A DNA stretch of 64,000 bases from Methanolinea sp. (GTDB lineage: Archaea > Halobacteriota > Methanomicrobia > Methanomicrobiales > Methanospirillaceae). Shown here one piece after another: positions 44,228-53,238 of the stretch; positions within the stretch are counted from its first letter, which is position 1; the number at the start of each line of letters is the position of its first letter. The notes beneath the pieces are model-generated. The model was not told the DNA's origin. It ran no database searches and was given only the letters and a program-made list of their open reading frames with translations. The stretch lies in the NCBI GenBank assembly GCA_029907345.1, contig JARYMB010000001.1, positions 104,792-168,791 of the forward strand, read 5' to 3'. Both the position numbers and the translations under genes were made by a program.

Positions 44228-45229
44228 ATGGGCGTTGCACTGCGGGACATCCTGGCTGATTACAAGGATCCTGTGACGTGGCAGGACCTTTCCGGAATAG
44301 CGGCGGTTGATGCCCACAACGCACTTTACCAGTTTTTAAGCATCATCAGGCAGCCTGACGGGACACCCCTGATGGACCAGCGGGGCCGGGTGACGTCGCA
44401 CCTCTCGGGCATACTCTTCCGCACGGCAAACATGCTCGAAAAAGGCGTACGAACCGTCTGGATCTACGACGGGGCCCCTCCATCCTTCAAGCAGGACACG
44501 GTTGCAGAGAGAAGGGCCGTCCGGGAGAAAGCCGGGGAAAAGTGGAAGGAGGCACTTTTGCGGGGTGATATGGAGGAAGCCTACAAGCAGGCACGTTCAT
44601 CGTCGAGGATTGACGAGGAGATCATCGCGACATCGCGCCAGCTCATCACTCTGCTCGGTCTCCCGTGGATCCAGGCCCCGAGCGAAGGGGAGGCCCAGGC
44701 GGCATACATGGTCACGCGGGGAGACGCCCGCTACGTCGTCTCCCAGGACTACGACACGCTCCTCTTTGGAGCACCGATCCTCGTGCGGAACCTTACGGTG
44801 AGCGGGAAGAGGAAGGTCCGTGGACGGACCCTTGCGATATTGCCGGAGAGAATAATCCTTTCCAGCGTTCTTACAGGCCTGAAGATCTCCCGGGAAGACC
44901 TGATCCGGGTCGGGCTCCTCGTGGGGACGGATTTCAACCCGGGGATCCGGGGGGTCGGCGCAAAGACAGCCCTCCGGATGGTCAGGAACGGCGAGTTCGA
45001 GCGGGTCATGAGGGAGAAACAGCCGGATGTCGATTGGGAAGAGATCTTCCGTTTCTTCGAGAAGCCGCCGGTGACGCAGGACTACACCCTGAATTGGAGA
45101 CCTCCCGACAGGGAGGGGATACTCAGGATGCTCTGCGACGGTTTCGACTTCTCGCCGGAACGTGTCGAAAACGCCCTCGGCGAGGTGAAAATTGCTTCCG
45201 GGCAGAAGACACTTGATTCCTGGTTCTGA
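44228..45229 (+). CDS. fen: Flap endonuclease 1
   Basis: This 333-residue structure-specific nuclease processes Okazaki fragment flaps. It has the N-terminal Gly after Met (MGVALRDIL), ALYQFL, the arch, acidic metal residues in QAPSEGEAQAAYM and VSQDYDTLLFGAP, the helix-two-turn-helix GTDFNPGIRGVGAKTAL and a C-terminal PCNA-binding box QKTLDSWF. Length and motifs are standard for archaeal FEN-1. Confidence 0.96.
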   Translation: MGVALRDILADYKDPVTWQDLSGIAAVDAHNALYQFLSIIRQPDGTPLMDQRGRVTSHLSGILFRTANMLEKGVRTVWIYDGAPPSFKQDTVAERRAVREKAGEKWKEALLRGDMEEAYKQARSSSRIDEEIIATSRQLITLLGLPWIQAPSEGEAQAAYMVTRGDARYVVSQDYDTLLFGAPILVRNLTVSGKRKVRGRTLAILPERIILSSVLTGLKISREDLIRVGLLVGTDFNPGIRGVGAKTALRMVRNGEFERVMREKQPDVDWEEIFRFFEKPPVTQDYTLNWRPPDREGILRMLCDGFDFSPERVENALGEVKIASGQKTLDSWF

Positions 45230-45270
45230 CCCGGTACGTTTTCCTCTCTGCTCCTTTTTTGGCACATATG

Positions 45271-45867
45271 TCAGGGCATCTTTCGCCAGACGTACAGGAA
45301 ACGCTGGAGTGCAGTGACGTGACCCATCACACCGAAGCCGAGCAGGAGCCACCCGAGGATGGAGAGTGAGAATACCTTTCCCGGGAAAACGAGCGTGAGA
45401 AGTCCGGCACAGATGATCAGGACCAGGCGGTCAGCCCTGCCAAGCACCCCGCCGTAGAACCTTCCCATTCCGACTGCCTGCGACTGTGTCCCCAGGTAAG
45501 AGGACATGAGAACTCCCGTCAGTGCGAGAACACCGACCTCCCACCCTGCTGCACCCCCGGCGAAGATGCCGGTGATGATGAGGATGTCGGCATACCTGTC
45601 GGTGACATGGTCGAGAAAATCCCCGCGGATACTCTCTTTCTTCTCCGCCCGTGCAAGTGCCCCGTCGAGCCCGTCGAAGAGGGCATTGAGGGCCACAAAT
45701 AGTGTCCCGAAGAGGATACGGCCAGACCAGTAGAAGATTCCCGCACATGCCGAAGTCAAGAGGGCAAGGACCGTCAGGGTATTGGGGGAGATCCCTGCCT
45801 TCCTCGAGACGGTGATGAACGGGCCCATGATACGGGACATGTGGGGACGGAGAAACTCAAGTGTCAT
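45271..45867 (-). CDS. CDP-alcohol phosphatidyltransferase (archaetidylinositol phosphate synthase-like)
   Basis: This 198-residue integral membrane enzyme has the signature DGLDGALARAEKKESIRGDFLDHVTDRYAD, matching D-G-x2-A-R-x(n)-G-x3-D-x3-D of the family, with about five to six hydrophobic segments. The archaeal gene order (next to an adenylate kinase-like gene) and size fit archaetidylinositol-phosphate synthase, which makes ether-lipid inositol headgroups. Other CDP-archaeol transferases remain possible. The start overlaps the upstream gene by four bases (ATGA). Confidence 0.88.
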   Translation of the reverse strand: MTLEFLRPHMSRIMGPFITVSRKAGISPNTLTVLALLTSACAGIFYWSGRILFGTLFVALNALFDGLDGALARAEKKESIRGDFLDHVTDRYADILIITGIFAGGAAGWEVGVLALTGVLMSSYLGTQSQAVGMGRFYGGVLGRADRLVLIICAGLLTLVFPGKVFSLSILGWLLLGFGVMGHVTALQRFLYVWRKMP

Positions 45868-46376
45868 ACCTCTTCTCCCAGGTATCCTGACCAGTCAATG
45901 CATCCCGAGCACGGCGGGATCTCCCCTTTTACGAACCGTTCGATCCTTTCTGCACAGGCCACGGGATCCATGTGAGTCGTATCGATCTCAAGGACCCTGT
46001 CGGCAGGATGGTTCCCAAGTGTCTCGACGAGAACGACATCGAGGGCCTCTGCCTCGCAGTTCTCGCGTATCTTGGCATCCTTGTATCCCCTCGTGCGGAG
46101 ACGTTCCTTCAGGACCGGCGGTTCGCACCGCAGGACGACGAAGCGATCACACGGAAGGAGATGGGAAAGGTGACCCACAACGAACCCCTCGACATGCGGG
46201 AACTCCGCAGCCCACCGTTCCTCGTCGATGACAAGGGTGTCGCGTGCCTCGTCACGTTCAATGACATATCCGGCGACGGTATCGGCAATCTCCGTGACGC
46301 GGTGACCACGGGCAGAGAGGATCCTTCCTACTGAAGACTTCCCTGTCCCCGGTGTCCCTGTTATTCCCGTCATCAT
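45864..46376 (-). CDS. Adenylate kinase-like NTPase (AK6/Fap7 type)
   Basis: This 170-residue P-loop kinase has TGITGTPGTGKSSVGRIL (Walker A), the DTLVIDEERWA strand, VVGHLSHLLPCDRFVVLRCEPPVLKERL and RGYKDAKIRENCEAEALDVVLVE. This is the pattern of AK6/Fap7 proteins, which have adenylate kinase activity and help finish small-subunit rRNA maturation in eukaryotes. The C-terminus carries CSGC. The start is the ATG at 46376 overlapping the hisC stop; a longer frame to 46415 lies within hisC. Confidence 0.88.
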   Translation of the reverse strand: MMTGITGTPGTGKSSVGRILSARGHRVTEIADTVAGYVIERDEARDTLVIDEERWAAEFPHVEGFVVGHLSHLLPCDRFVVLRCEPPVLKERLRTRGYKDAKIRENCEAEALDVVLVETLGNHPADRVLEIDTTHMDPVACAERIERFVKGEIPPCSGCIDWSGYLGEEV

Positions 46377-47452
46377 AGGCAGTTGATCTCTTCGAGGAAC
46401 CGTTCCATCTCCCATTCTTCCCCTATGCTTACACGGATGTAGTGATCACCAAGCCCGGGAAAACTCTCGCAGGACCGCACGATGACACCCCGTCCGGCGA
46501 GCCGGGCGGCAACATCGCATCCTTTGTGGGGCGCGACATCGACAAGAACGAAGTTTGCACCGGACGGGTGGACGGGGAACCTGCACTCCCGGTACACGAG
46601 GGCACGAAGCCTCGCCACCCTATCCCTTGCCCTCGTCACGTGGTCGGGATCTTCCAGTGCGCCGATTGCGGCAGAAGCAGAGACCGAGTTGAGGGAGAAA
46701 GGCGTCATTGCCCGCGTGTAGCACGGAACCATCCATTCCGGAACGAAAGCATACCCCACGCGGAGGCCTGCAAGGGAGAATGCCTTTGACATCGTCCGTC
46801 CGATGACGAGGTTTTCGTATTTTTTCAGGAGCGGACGGTAATCCTCGTTGCAGAACTCCACGTAGGCGTTATCGAGGAAGAGGAGACCGGACAGCCCTTC
46901 CAGTATCCCGGCGACGTCGGACGCGGGGGTCACGGTCCCGGTGGGATTGTTCGGAGAACAGAGGAACGAGACTTTTGCGTCCCCTGCATCGCGGATAAAA
47001 CGCGTGGGATCGACAGAGAAATCGCTCTCCCTAGGCACCGTGATGACATCTGCTCCCTGGCCCATCGCCGCAAGTCCATAGAATGAAAACGTCGGCGTGG
47101 CTATCGCGACCCTGTCCCCCGCTCCCACGAAGGTCCTGATAACGGTCTCGATGACACCATCCATTCCCACGCCGGTGACGAAATGGTAGGGGCCGTGGTA
47201 CTTCTGCAACGCGCGGACGAGCCCGCTCACCTGGTCACCGGGATAGCGGTTTGCATCAGAGAGTGCAGCCTTTCCCATCTCGATGGCACGCGGTGAAGGG
47301 GGATCGGGGTTTTCGTTGCTCGCGAGCCGGGCAATCCGGGTGACACCAGTTTTTCCCGTGACATCCCCGGGACGGGCAGCATACACGTACCCGCCGCTCC
47401 GGTAGCAGTCCCGGACCAGTGAATCGTAGCAAAAACCCTGCTTTCCTGTCAT
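46373..47452 (-). CDS. hisC: Histidinol-phosphate aminotransferase
   Basis: This 359-residue PLP aminotransferase has RLASNENPDPPSPRA, PGDQVSGLVRAL, GVGMDGVIETVIRTFVG, FLCSPNNPTGT, LLFLDNAYVEF and the PLP lysine RTMSKAFSLAGLRVGYA. These fit HisC, which makes histidinol phosphate. The start is ATG 47452 after GAGGTGA. The downstream genes (adenylate kinase-like, lipid transferase) overlap it head-to-tail, giving a three-gene operon. The last histidine step, hisD, is 11 kb away. Confidence 0.92.
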   Translation of the reverse strand: MTGKQGFCYDSLVRDCYRSGGYVYAARPGDVTGKTGVTRIARLASNENPDPPSPRAIEMGKAALSDANRYPGDQVSGLVRALQKYHGPYHFVTGVGMDGVIETVIRTFVGAGDRVAIATPTFSFYGLAAMGQGADVITVPRESDFSVDPTRFIRDAGDAKVSFLCSPNNPTGTVTPASDVAGILEGLSGLLFLDNAYVEFCNEDYRPLLKKYENLVIGRTMSKAFSLAGLRVGYAFVPEWMVPCYTRAMTPFSLNSVSASAAIGALEDPDHVTRARDRVARLRALVYRECRFPVHPSGANFVLVDVAPHKGCDVAARLAGRGVIVRSCESFPGLGDHYIRVSIGEEWEMERFLEEINCL

Positions 47453-47627
47453 TTTGCCCTTCACCTCTGTCCTTCCAGTATAAGCTCTTCCAGCTTAAAA
47501 GCGCAGTGCAGAAAATGCAGGGGTTTCCGGTTTTTTCCTCTTTCCTGTCCCGTGACCGCCCGGTAAGCATACGTTGGCCCGTATCCGGATGACCCCCGGC
47601 GGACTGGTATGACAGGAAGGGAACGAC

Positions 47628-47635
47628 TTTATATT
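47628..47635 (+). promoter_or_regulatory. TATA box of the superoxide dismutase gene
   Basis: TTTATATT ends 24 bases before position 47659, predicting a leader of about 16 bases with AAGGGG before the ATG. Confidence 0.6.
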
Positions 47636-47653
47636 ACCATTCAGAAGAACTAT

Positions 47654-47665
47654 CCCTTGTAAGGG
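47654..47665 (+). promoter_or_regulatory. Palindrome at the predicted sod transcription start (possible operator)
   Basis: CCCTT-GT-AAGGG is a perfect inverted repeat centred on the start site predicted from the TATA box. A protein bound there would block initiation. The right arm also supplies the purine-rich ribosome-binding sequence. Confidence 0.45.
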
Positions 47666-47674
47666 GTTGAAAAA

Positions 47675-48295
47675 ATGGATCAGAACCGTCTCTATACACT
47701 TCCTGCACTGCCCTACGATTACCGCGATCTTGCCCCGGCTATCTCGGAGGAGCAACTGCGTATCCACCACACGAAGCACCACCAGGCGTACGTCAACGGT
47801 GCAAATTCTGTGTTCGAGAAACTGGAGAAGTCGCGGAAAGAGGGCAGTGACCTTGACCAGAAGGCAGTGGCAAAGGAACTCTCGTTCCATATCGGAGGGT
47901 TCCTTCTCCATGTCCTCTACTGGGAAAACCTCGCCCCGGCCGGAAAGGGCGGGGGAGGCAGTCCCGGCGGCGAACTTGCAAAGCATATAGAAAAAGACTT
48001 CGGATCTTTCGAAAGGTTCAAAAAAGAGTTCATCGCAGCCACAAACAGCGTGGAAGGGTCGGGATGGGGAGCGCTCTCTTACTGTAAAAAGACGGGACGG
48101 CTCCTTGTCATGCAGATCGAAAAACACAACGTGAACGTCTTTCCCACGTTCCCCCTCCTGCTGGTGGTGGATGCATGGGAACACGCCTATTACATTGACT
48201 ACAGGAACGACCGGGCAAAATACCTGGAAAACATCTGGAATATCATAAACTGGAAGACAGTCGGTTCCCGGTTCGAAAGCGCAAGGAAAGCCTGA
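47675..48295 (+). CDS. sod: Superoxide dismutase, Fe/Mn family
   Basis: This 206-residue enzyme removes superoxide. It has [36 protein letters not shown] (first His ligands), [18 protein letters not shown] (second His), GSGWGALSY and the metal motif [15 protein letters not shown] (Asp and His). Pattern features fit the iron form seen in many methanogens, but metal choice cannot be settled by eye. No signal peptide, so cytoplasmic. It is monocistronic, with its own TATA box and a palindrome at the start site. Confidence 0.95.
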   Translation: MDQNRLYTLPALPYDYRDLAPAISEEQLRIHHTKHHQAYVNGANSVFEKLEKSRKEGSDLDQKAVAKELSFHIGGFLLHVLYWENLAPAGKGGGGSPGGELAKHIEKDFGSFERFKKEFIAATNSVEGSGWGALSYCKKTGRLLVMQIEKHNVNVFPTFPLLLVVDAWEHAYYIDYRNDRAKYLENIWNIINWKTVGSRFESARKA

Positions 48296-48381
48296 AAAAA
48301 AGGGAGCCCTTCAGTTCTCCCCCATCCCATTTCGAAAATTCCTTTTTAACCACTCACTGCAGGGAATTATTTTAGGGGTTA

Positions 48382-49563
48382 TCACAGGGTTGCAAGGGGC
48401 TTATTCTTTGCAGTCAGTACCTCGGCAAGGATCCTGCAGGCCGTCTGTATCTCTCCCGGCGTGATGACGAGGGGCGGGACGATACGGAGGTTCCCGTCGG
48501 CTGCACAGTTGACGAGCAATCCCCTCTCTGCACAGGCTTTCTGGACATCCCCGCATTTGTCACCGACTGAAATACCGATCATCAGTCCTCTCACCCGCGG
48601 GTTGAATCGTGCAAGGCCTGTCCTGAAGAGCTCCGCCTTTGCCGGGATTGAGGGCATGACCTCCTCGATGACCCTGATCGTTGCCAGCGCCGCGGCACAT
48701 GCCAGGGGCCCGCCTGCAAACGTGCTCCCGTGCTCTCCGCGGTGGAACTCGAGCCCCTCCCGGGCAAGAAGCGCCCCCATGGGAAAACCGCTCGCTATTC
48801 CCTTGGCGAGAGTCACGATATCGGGACGGACACCCGTATGCTGGATTGCAAGCCATTTTCCCGTTCGTCCCATCCCGGTCTGGACTTCGTCCACGATCAT
48901 CAGGGCCCCATGCCTGTCGCAGAGGTCACGGATCCCCTCGAGGAAACCATCCGGCGGGGTGATAACACCTGCCTCCCCCTGGATGGGTTCCACGAACACG
49001 CCGGCGATGTCACTGCCCATTGCCGCCCGGAGTGCATCGAGGTTGCCATACTCAACGAACGTGCACTGGGGTTCGAGGGGGAGAAAAGGCTCGCGGATGG
49101 GGGGCTTGTGTGTCACAGCTAGAGACCCCATCGTTCTGCCGTGAAAACCGTGCGTGAACGCAATGAACTTCTTTCTCCCTGTCGCGAGCCGGGCCAGTTT
49201 TATTGCACCTTCGTTTGCTTCTGCCCCCGAGTTCGAGAAGAAGGCCTTTGCCATTCCCGTCAGGAGGACGAGCTTCTCGGCAAGTTCCGCCTGCCCGGGT
49301 ACATAGTACAGGTTCGAGCAGTGAATGAGCTTTTTTGCCTGTTCACAGATCGCTCCTGTCACCCCGGGGTGACAGTGACCTGTACTGCAAACTGCTATTC
49401 CTGCCACGCAATCGATGTATTCTCTACCCGAGGAGTCCCAGACCCGGGAACCCTGTCCCCTGACGATCATGATCTCCCTGCCAAACGCCGGCATGTAATA
49501 CCGGGCGTCGAGTTCCCGAAAATCTCCGTGATTCTCCATTGTATCAGGTTCTTTTTCCTTCAC
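48382..49563 (-). CDS. argD: Class III aminotransferase, acetylornithine aminotransferase-like
   Basis: This 393-residue PLP enzyme has DCVAGIAVCSTGHCHPGV, FFSNSGAEANEGAIKLAR, FTHGFHGRTMGSLAVT, VEPIQGEAGV, LMIVDEVQTGMGRTGK and the lysine strand IVTLAKGIASGFPMGALL. These fit acetylornithine/4-aminobutyrate-type aminotransferases; ArgD is the likeliest in a prototrophic methanogen. No other arg gene is near. GTG 49563 has AAGGT upstream; ATG 49539 is the alternative start. Confidence 0.85.
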   Translation of the reverse strand: MKEKEPDTMENHGDFRELDARYYMPAFGREIMIVRGQGSRVWDSSGREYIDCVAGIAVCSTGHCHPGVTGAICEQAKKLIHCSNLYYVPGQAELAEKLVLLTGMAKAFFSNSGAEANEGAIKLARLATGRKKFIAFTHGFHGRTMGSLAVTHKPPIREPFLPLEPQCTFVEYGNLDALRAAMGSDIAGVFVEPIQGEAGVITPPDGFLEGIRDLCDRHGALMIVDEVQTGMGRTGKWLAIQHTGVRPDIVTLAKGIASGFPMGALLAREGLEFHRGEHGSTFAGGPLACAAALATIRVIEEVMPSIPAKAELFRTGLARFNPRVRGLMIGISVGDKCGDVQKACAERGLLVNCAADGNLRIVPPLVITPGEIQTACRILAEVLTAKNKPLATL

Positions 49564-49589
49564 TTGTTCTATACCTTTGAATCTCTTTA

Positions 49590-50504
49590 CTATTCGTACT
49601 CGATTGTGGCCGGTGGCTTGGGGGTGATATCGTACACGACCCGTGCGACAGCGGGTATCTCAGAGGTGATGCGCTGTGCCACCCTCTCGAGTACCTCCCA
49701 GGGGAGCCTGATCGGGTCGGCGGTCATACCGTCCCGCGAGTTCACTGCTCTCACTGCAACGATCCACCCATGGACCCTGTTATCGCCCTTTACTCCCGTC
49801 CCGAGACCGACAAGAGCAGCAAAGCACTGCCAGGGCTTGAACTGGTCGACAATCTCGCTCTCGACGATCCAGTTTGCCTCCCGAACCACCTCTATCCGTT
49901 CCCTCGTGACCTCGCCGATCACCCTGACCGCAAGGCCGGGTCCCGGGAACGGCATGCGGTGCTGGATCTCCGGCGGGAGGCCAAGGGCTCCGGCAATCTC
50001 CCTGACCTCATCCTTGTACAGGTCCCGGAGAGGTTCGATAACCTTGTCAAACGCAATCTCGAGGGGCATTCCCCCGACGTTGTGATGGCTCTTTATGCCG
50101 CCCTCGCTCTCGATCCTGTCCGGGTAAATCGTTCCCTGGAGGAGAGCGCTTGCACCTGTTCTCCGTGCTTCCCTCTCGAAGATGCGGATGAACCGTTCGC
50201 CGATTATTTTTCGTTTCTCCTCGGGGTCCACCACCCCTTTGAGGGCTGCAAAGAACTCGTCGGCTGCAGGGACGACGTGGAGCCGCAGGTTCCCGAAGAC
50301 CTGCACGATGCGTTCTGTCTCCCCCTTCCTCATCAGCCCCGTGTCGACGTAAATCGGTTCGAGCCGGTCCCCGATTGCACGGGCTGCAAGGGCGGCACAG
50401 ACGGAACTGTCGACACCGCCGGAAAGGGCCATGACCACCCTGCGGTCTTTTGCCTCCCTCCTTATCTCCTCCACTGCCTGGTCGATGAATTTCACGGGGT
50501 CCAT
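49590..50504 (-). CDS. guaA: GMP synthase, ATP-pyrophosphatase subunit (subunit B)
   Basis: This 304-residue subunit has the PP-loop [33 protein letters not shown], the dimerisation region [39 protein letters not shown] and the C-terminal [17 protein letters not shown]. It has no glutaminase domain; as in other euryarchaea that subunit is a separate gene, not found here. The start is ATG 50504, overlapping the pyrG stop (TGATG), with GAGGTGAAG upstream. Confidence 0.95.
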   Translation of the reverse strand: MDPVKFIDQAVEEIRREAKDRRVVMALSGGVDSSVCAALAARAIGDRLEPIYVDTGLMRKGETERIVQVFGNLRLHVVPAADEFFAALKGVVDPEEKRKIIGERFIRIFEREARRTGASALLQGTIYPDRIESEGGIKSHHNVGGMPLEIAFDKVIEPLRDLYKDEVREIAGALGLPPEIQHRMPFPGPGLAVRVIGEVTRERIEVVREANWIVESEIVDQFKPWQCFAALVGLGTGVKGDNRVHGWIVAVRAVNSRDGMTADPIRLPWEVLERVAQRITSEIPAVARVVYDITPKPPATIEYE

Positions 50505-52105
50505 CACTTCTTCACCTCTCCAACCGCTGGTTTTCCGTTTTTTGCCGCACATGCACGGACAAAGCCCAGGAACGGGGGCGATGGCCGGGTGGGTCGCGAC
50601 CTGAACTCGGGATGGAACTGGGTCGCAAGGAAGAAGGGATGGTCAGGCAGCTCCAGGACTTCCATGCGGTTCCCGCTGAACCCCGAAAAGACAAGACCTG
50701 CCTTCTCGAGGTCTGGAATGAAGCGGGGGTTGACCTCGTACCGATGACGGTGCCTCTCCGTTATCTCCCGTTTCCCATAGATCCTTTCTGCGAGCGTACC
50801 GCTTTTCAGCGTTATCAGCGCATCTCCCAGGCGCATTGTCCCTCCAAGCCCCGTCACCTCCTGCTGTTCGGGCAGTATCGCTATCACGTGCCTGCCCTCG
50901 CCAATCTCTGCGCTCGTCGCATCTTCCCACCCGAGCACGGTGCGGGCATATTCCACAACCGCCATCTGGAAGCCGAGGCACAGGCCGAGGAACGGTGTCC
51001 TGTTCATCCTTGCCCACGATATTGCTCCTATCTTCCCTTCGATCCCCCGTTTCCCAAATCCACCGGGCACGAGAATCCCATCGAAGTCAGAGAGCTGCCT
51101 TTGCTCGTACCTCTCCGCGTCCAGCCACGTGATGACGACCTCGGTCGAGAGGGACCGTCCTGCGTGTTTCAATGCCTCCTTGATGCTCAGGTAGACATCC
51201 TCTATGCCATACTTGCTCACTATCGCAACGCTCACCCTGTGGGTGTATTCCCTGCTCACGATGCGGTACCATTCCGTGTCCGCCGGCCTCTTCCCGAGGC
51301 CAAGGTGCTCTGTGAGGGCATCGGCAAGTCCCTCTTTTTCAAGCTCCATCGGGACCTGGTAGATGTCAGGGACGGTTGCCGCACTGATGACACAATTGAT
51401 GGGGAGGTCGCAAAATGCCGAAATCTTTCGCTTCGTGTGCGTTCCGATGGGCCGCTCACTCCTGCCCACGATGATGTCGGCATGGAGCCCGAGCTCGCGA
51501 AGGGCCTTGACCGAGTGCTGCGTCGGTTTGGTCTTCAGATCGCCCATGGTGTCCTCCGGGATGAGAGTCACGTGGATGATGACAGTGTCCTGGGGCGGCA
51601 GTTCTCCCCGCATCTGCCTCACTGCCTCGAGGAACGGCATGCTCTCGATATCTCCCACCGTCCCCCCGATTTCCACGAGGCATATCTCCGCAGGAGGCTG
51701 TCCGGGTATCTGCCTTGTCGCGGCTGTCCTGATGCAGGACTTTATCTCGTCAGTGATGTGCGGGATGATCTGGACAGTCTCTCCCAGGAAATCTCCACGC
51801 CTTTCCTTCTCGATGACACTCCGGTATACCTTTCCCGTGGTGATGTTGTGGGCGGAAGTAAGATCGATGTCGAGAAAGCGCTCGTAGTTGCCCAGGTCGA
51901 GATCGACTTCGCTCCCGTCCGAAAGGACAAATACCTCCCCATGCTGACCGGGGTTCATCGTCCCGGCATCGATGTTCAGGTACGGGTCAATCTTGACCGC
52001 TGTAACCGCATATCCCCTGTTCTTGAGAATCCGTCCGACAGATGCGGCAGTGATCCCCTTTCCAAGACCACTCATGACCCCCCCCGTGATAAATATAAAT
52101 TTCAT
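50504..52105 (-). CDS. pyrG: CTP synthase
   Basis: This 533-residue enzyme makes CTP from UTP and glutamine. The N-terminal synthase domain has [36 protein letters not shown] and [24 protein letters not shown]. The C-terminal glutaminase has [19 protein letters not shown], the nucleophile Cys in [17 protein letters not shown] and the His-Glu pair in [12 protein letters not shown]. It is the first gene of the pyrG-guaA operon, so CTP and GMP synthesis are made together. GGGAGAGGGG lies before the ATG. Confidence 0.96.
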   Translation of the reverse strand: MKFIFITGGVMSGLGKGITAASVGRILKNRGYAVTAVKIDPYLNIDAGTMNPGQHGEVFVLSDGSEVDLDLGNYERFLDIDLTSAHNITTGKVYRSVIEKERRGDFLGETVQIIPHITDEIKSCIRTAATRQIPGQPPAEICLVEIGGTVGDIESMPFLEAVRQMRGELPPQDTVIIHVTLIPEDTMGDLKTKPTQHSVKALRELGLHADIIVGRSERPIGTHTKRKISAFCDLPINCVISAATVPDIYQVPMELEKEGLADALTEHLGLGKRPADTEWYRIVSREYTHRVSVAIVSKYGIEDVYLSIKEALKHAGRSLSTEVVITWLDAERYEQRQLSDFDGILVPGGFGKRGIEGKIGAISWARMNRTPFLGLCLGFQMAVVEYARTVLGWEDATSAEIGEGRHVIAILPEQQEVTGLGGTMRLGDALITLKSGTLAERIYGKREITERHRHRYEVNPRFIPDLEKAGLVFSGFSGNRMEVLELPDHPFFLATQFHPEFRSRPTRPSPPFLGFVRACAAKNGKPAVGEVKK

Positions 52106-52440
52106 CGGTCCCCTCTCCCGGCCTTTTCTGCGGGTTTTCCCTCAAGGGACGAAGAATCATGCCGGTTTCCTGCGGTTCCGCTGCTTTGCACTGCGCTGAT
52201 CCGGTTTGAAACCCCCCTTCCTTCAGGGAGTCCCCGCCTGTCAGTATAGTATCACTTCCCGGGAAGAAAAAGTAGTATGCGCTCTCCAATCCGGGAGGAG
52301 GAAAGAAGCCATCCACAATAGCCGGACGGGGGAGGATATCCCCCGGGACCATGATTCACCGTTTGGAAAACGGCCGGACGGTTCCCGGATACAGTCCCTG
52401 TTTCCGTCACGGCAGGAGTCCGTTTCGTTACCCGGCCGTT
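52106..52440. other. Non-coding stretch upstream of pyrG
   Basis: These 335 bases between the thioesterase stop and the pyrG start hold no convincing ORF. They contain an exact 12-base palindrome CTTCCCGGGAAG at 52255-52266 and an ATACTATAC-like TATA candidate near 52240-52252 on the minus strand. There is also an inverted repeat (AAACGGCCGG at 52369-52378, CCGGCCGTTT at 52432-52441). A long pyrG leader of roughly 110-130 bases is possible. Confidence 0.5.
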
Positions 52441-52863
52441 TCACTGCTTACGTGCCCGGTTTATGATGAATGTCGCGATGCTGCGCGAGAGGACCGGACC
52501 TTCGGGGCTCATGCTCCTGACCTCTCCCTCGGCAAAAACGACCCTGCTGCCTTTCCTGACCACCCTGCCCAGGCCAAAGAGGACGCCCTCCCGTGTGCCT
52601 CCAAGGAACGTTGTCGTCTCCGTGATGGTGGCAATCGTGTCGCCGGGAGAGAGCATCGGGTATATGGCAAGGACCATTGCTTCATCCGCAAGCGCGCAAA
52701 AAATCCCGCCCTGGAGCCAGCCCTCACCGTTCATCATGTCAGGCCGGACCGGCATGCGGAGCACTGCGCTTCCTGATCCGACTTCTTCCACGTCGATACC
52801 CATGAGAGCGAAGAATGGATTTGCAGCCCTCCCTTCCCTTCTTACCCGTTCGAGGTAGCTCAT
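52441..52863 (-). CDS. PaaI-type hotdog-fold thioesterase
   Basis: This 140-residue single hotdog domain has NPFFALMGIDVEEVGSGSAVLRMPV, NGEGWLQGGIFCALADEAMVLAI (PaaI-type active region: the helix after GGIFCALAD), ATITETTTFLGGTREGVL and GRVVRKGSRVVFAEGEV. PaaI-like enzymes hydrolyse acyl- or aryl-CoA thioesters; the substrate here is unknown. The start is ATG 52863 with GGAG close upstream; 21 extra upstream codons are unlikely. Confidence 0.88.
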   Translation of the reverse strand: MSYLERVRREGRAANPFFALMGIDVEEVGSGSAVLRMPVRPDMMNGEGWLQGGIFCALADEAMVLAIYPMLSPGDTIATITETTTFLGGTREGVLFGLGRVVRKGSRVVFAEGEVRSMSPEGPVLSRSIATFIINRARKQ

Positions 52864-52958
52864 GCTCCACACTATCTGCACCCCCTGCCAAGATACTTGG
52901 TGATCTGGTGCGAATACTCCCGCCATGATTATTCAGTCATGGCACCAACCTTTCCTGC

Positions 52959-53186
52959 ATGGATAAGGAAGAGAAGGAGATGCTTGCAGACCTCATCTGG
53001 CTGCAGGCCGTGATTGCAACCGAGCTCATCCAGATAACGGAAAATACCTCCTCGATTCTGCGCAAATCCCCCCCGCCCCGGACGTGCATCGAGGACCACC
53101 GGCGTCTCCGGGAATACGCAGTCGCGATTGCAGAACGTTACCGGCCGGACTCGGGCCTGAAAGAACACCTTGCCGGGCATGCATGA
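52959..53186 (+). CDS. Small helical protein of unknown function (75 aa)
   Basis: This 75-residue protein is probably all-helical: EKEMLADLIWLQAVIATELIQITENTSS, then a Pro-rich kink (SPPPRTC) and EDHRRLREYAVAIAERYRP. There is no signal peptide, membrane segment or known motif. It starts a plus-strand run of five genes and is divergent from the thioesterase. A weak TATA-like GATTATTC lies about 25 bases before the ATG, which would make a leaderless message. Whether it belongs with the TPR/ATPase pair downstream is unknown. Confidence 0.55.
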   Translation: MDKEEKEMLADLIWLQAVIATELIQITENTSSILRKSPPPRTCIEDHRRLREYAVAIAERYRPDSGLKEHLAGHA

Positions 53187-53238
53187 AGATCAGCAAAAAC
53201 CCTGACCGGAAGGGAAGTCCGGGCACAGTTCCCCGGGT

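Noticed and set aside
50612..52249. 545-codon open frame opposite pyrG
   Set aside because: It runs antisense through a fully conserved CTP synthase, its residues are low-complexity in the way GC-rich antisense frames are (His, Arg, Asp, Pro rich), and no start signal was found. An artefact of codon bias.
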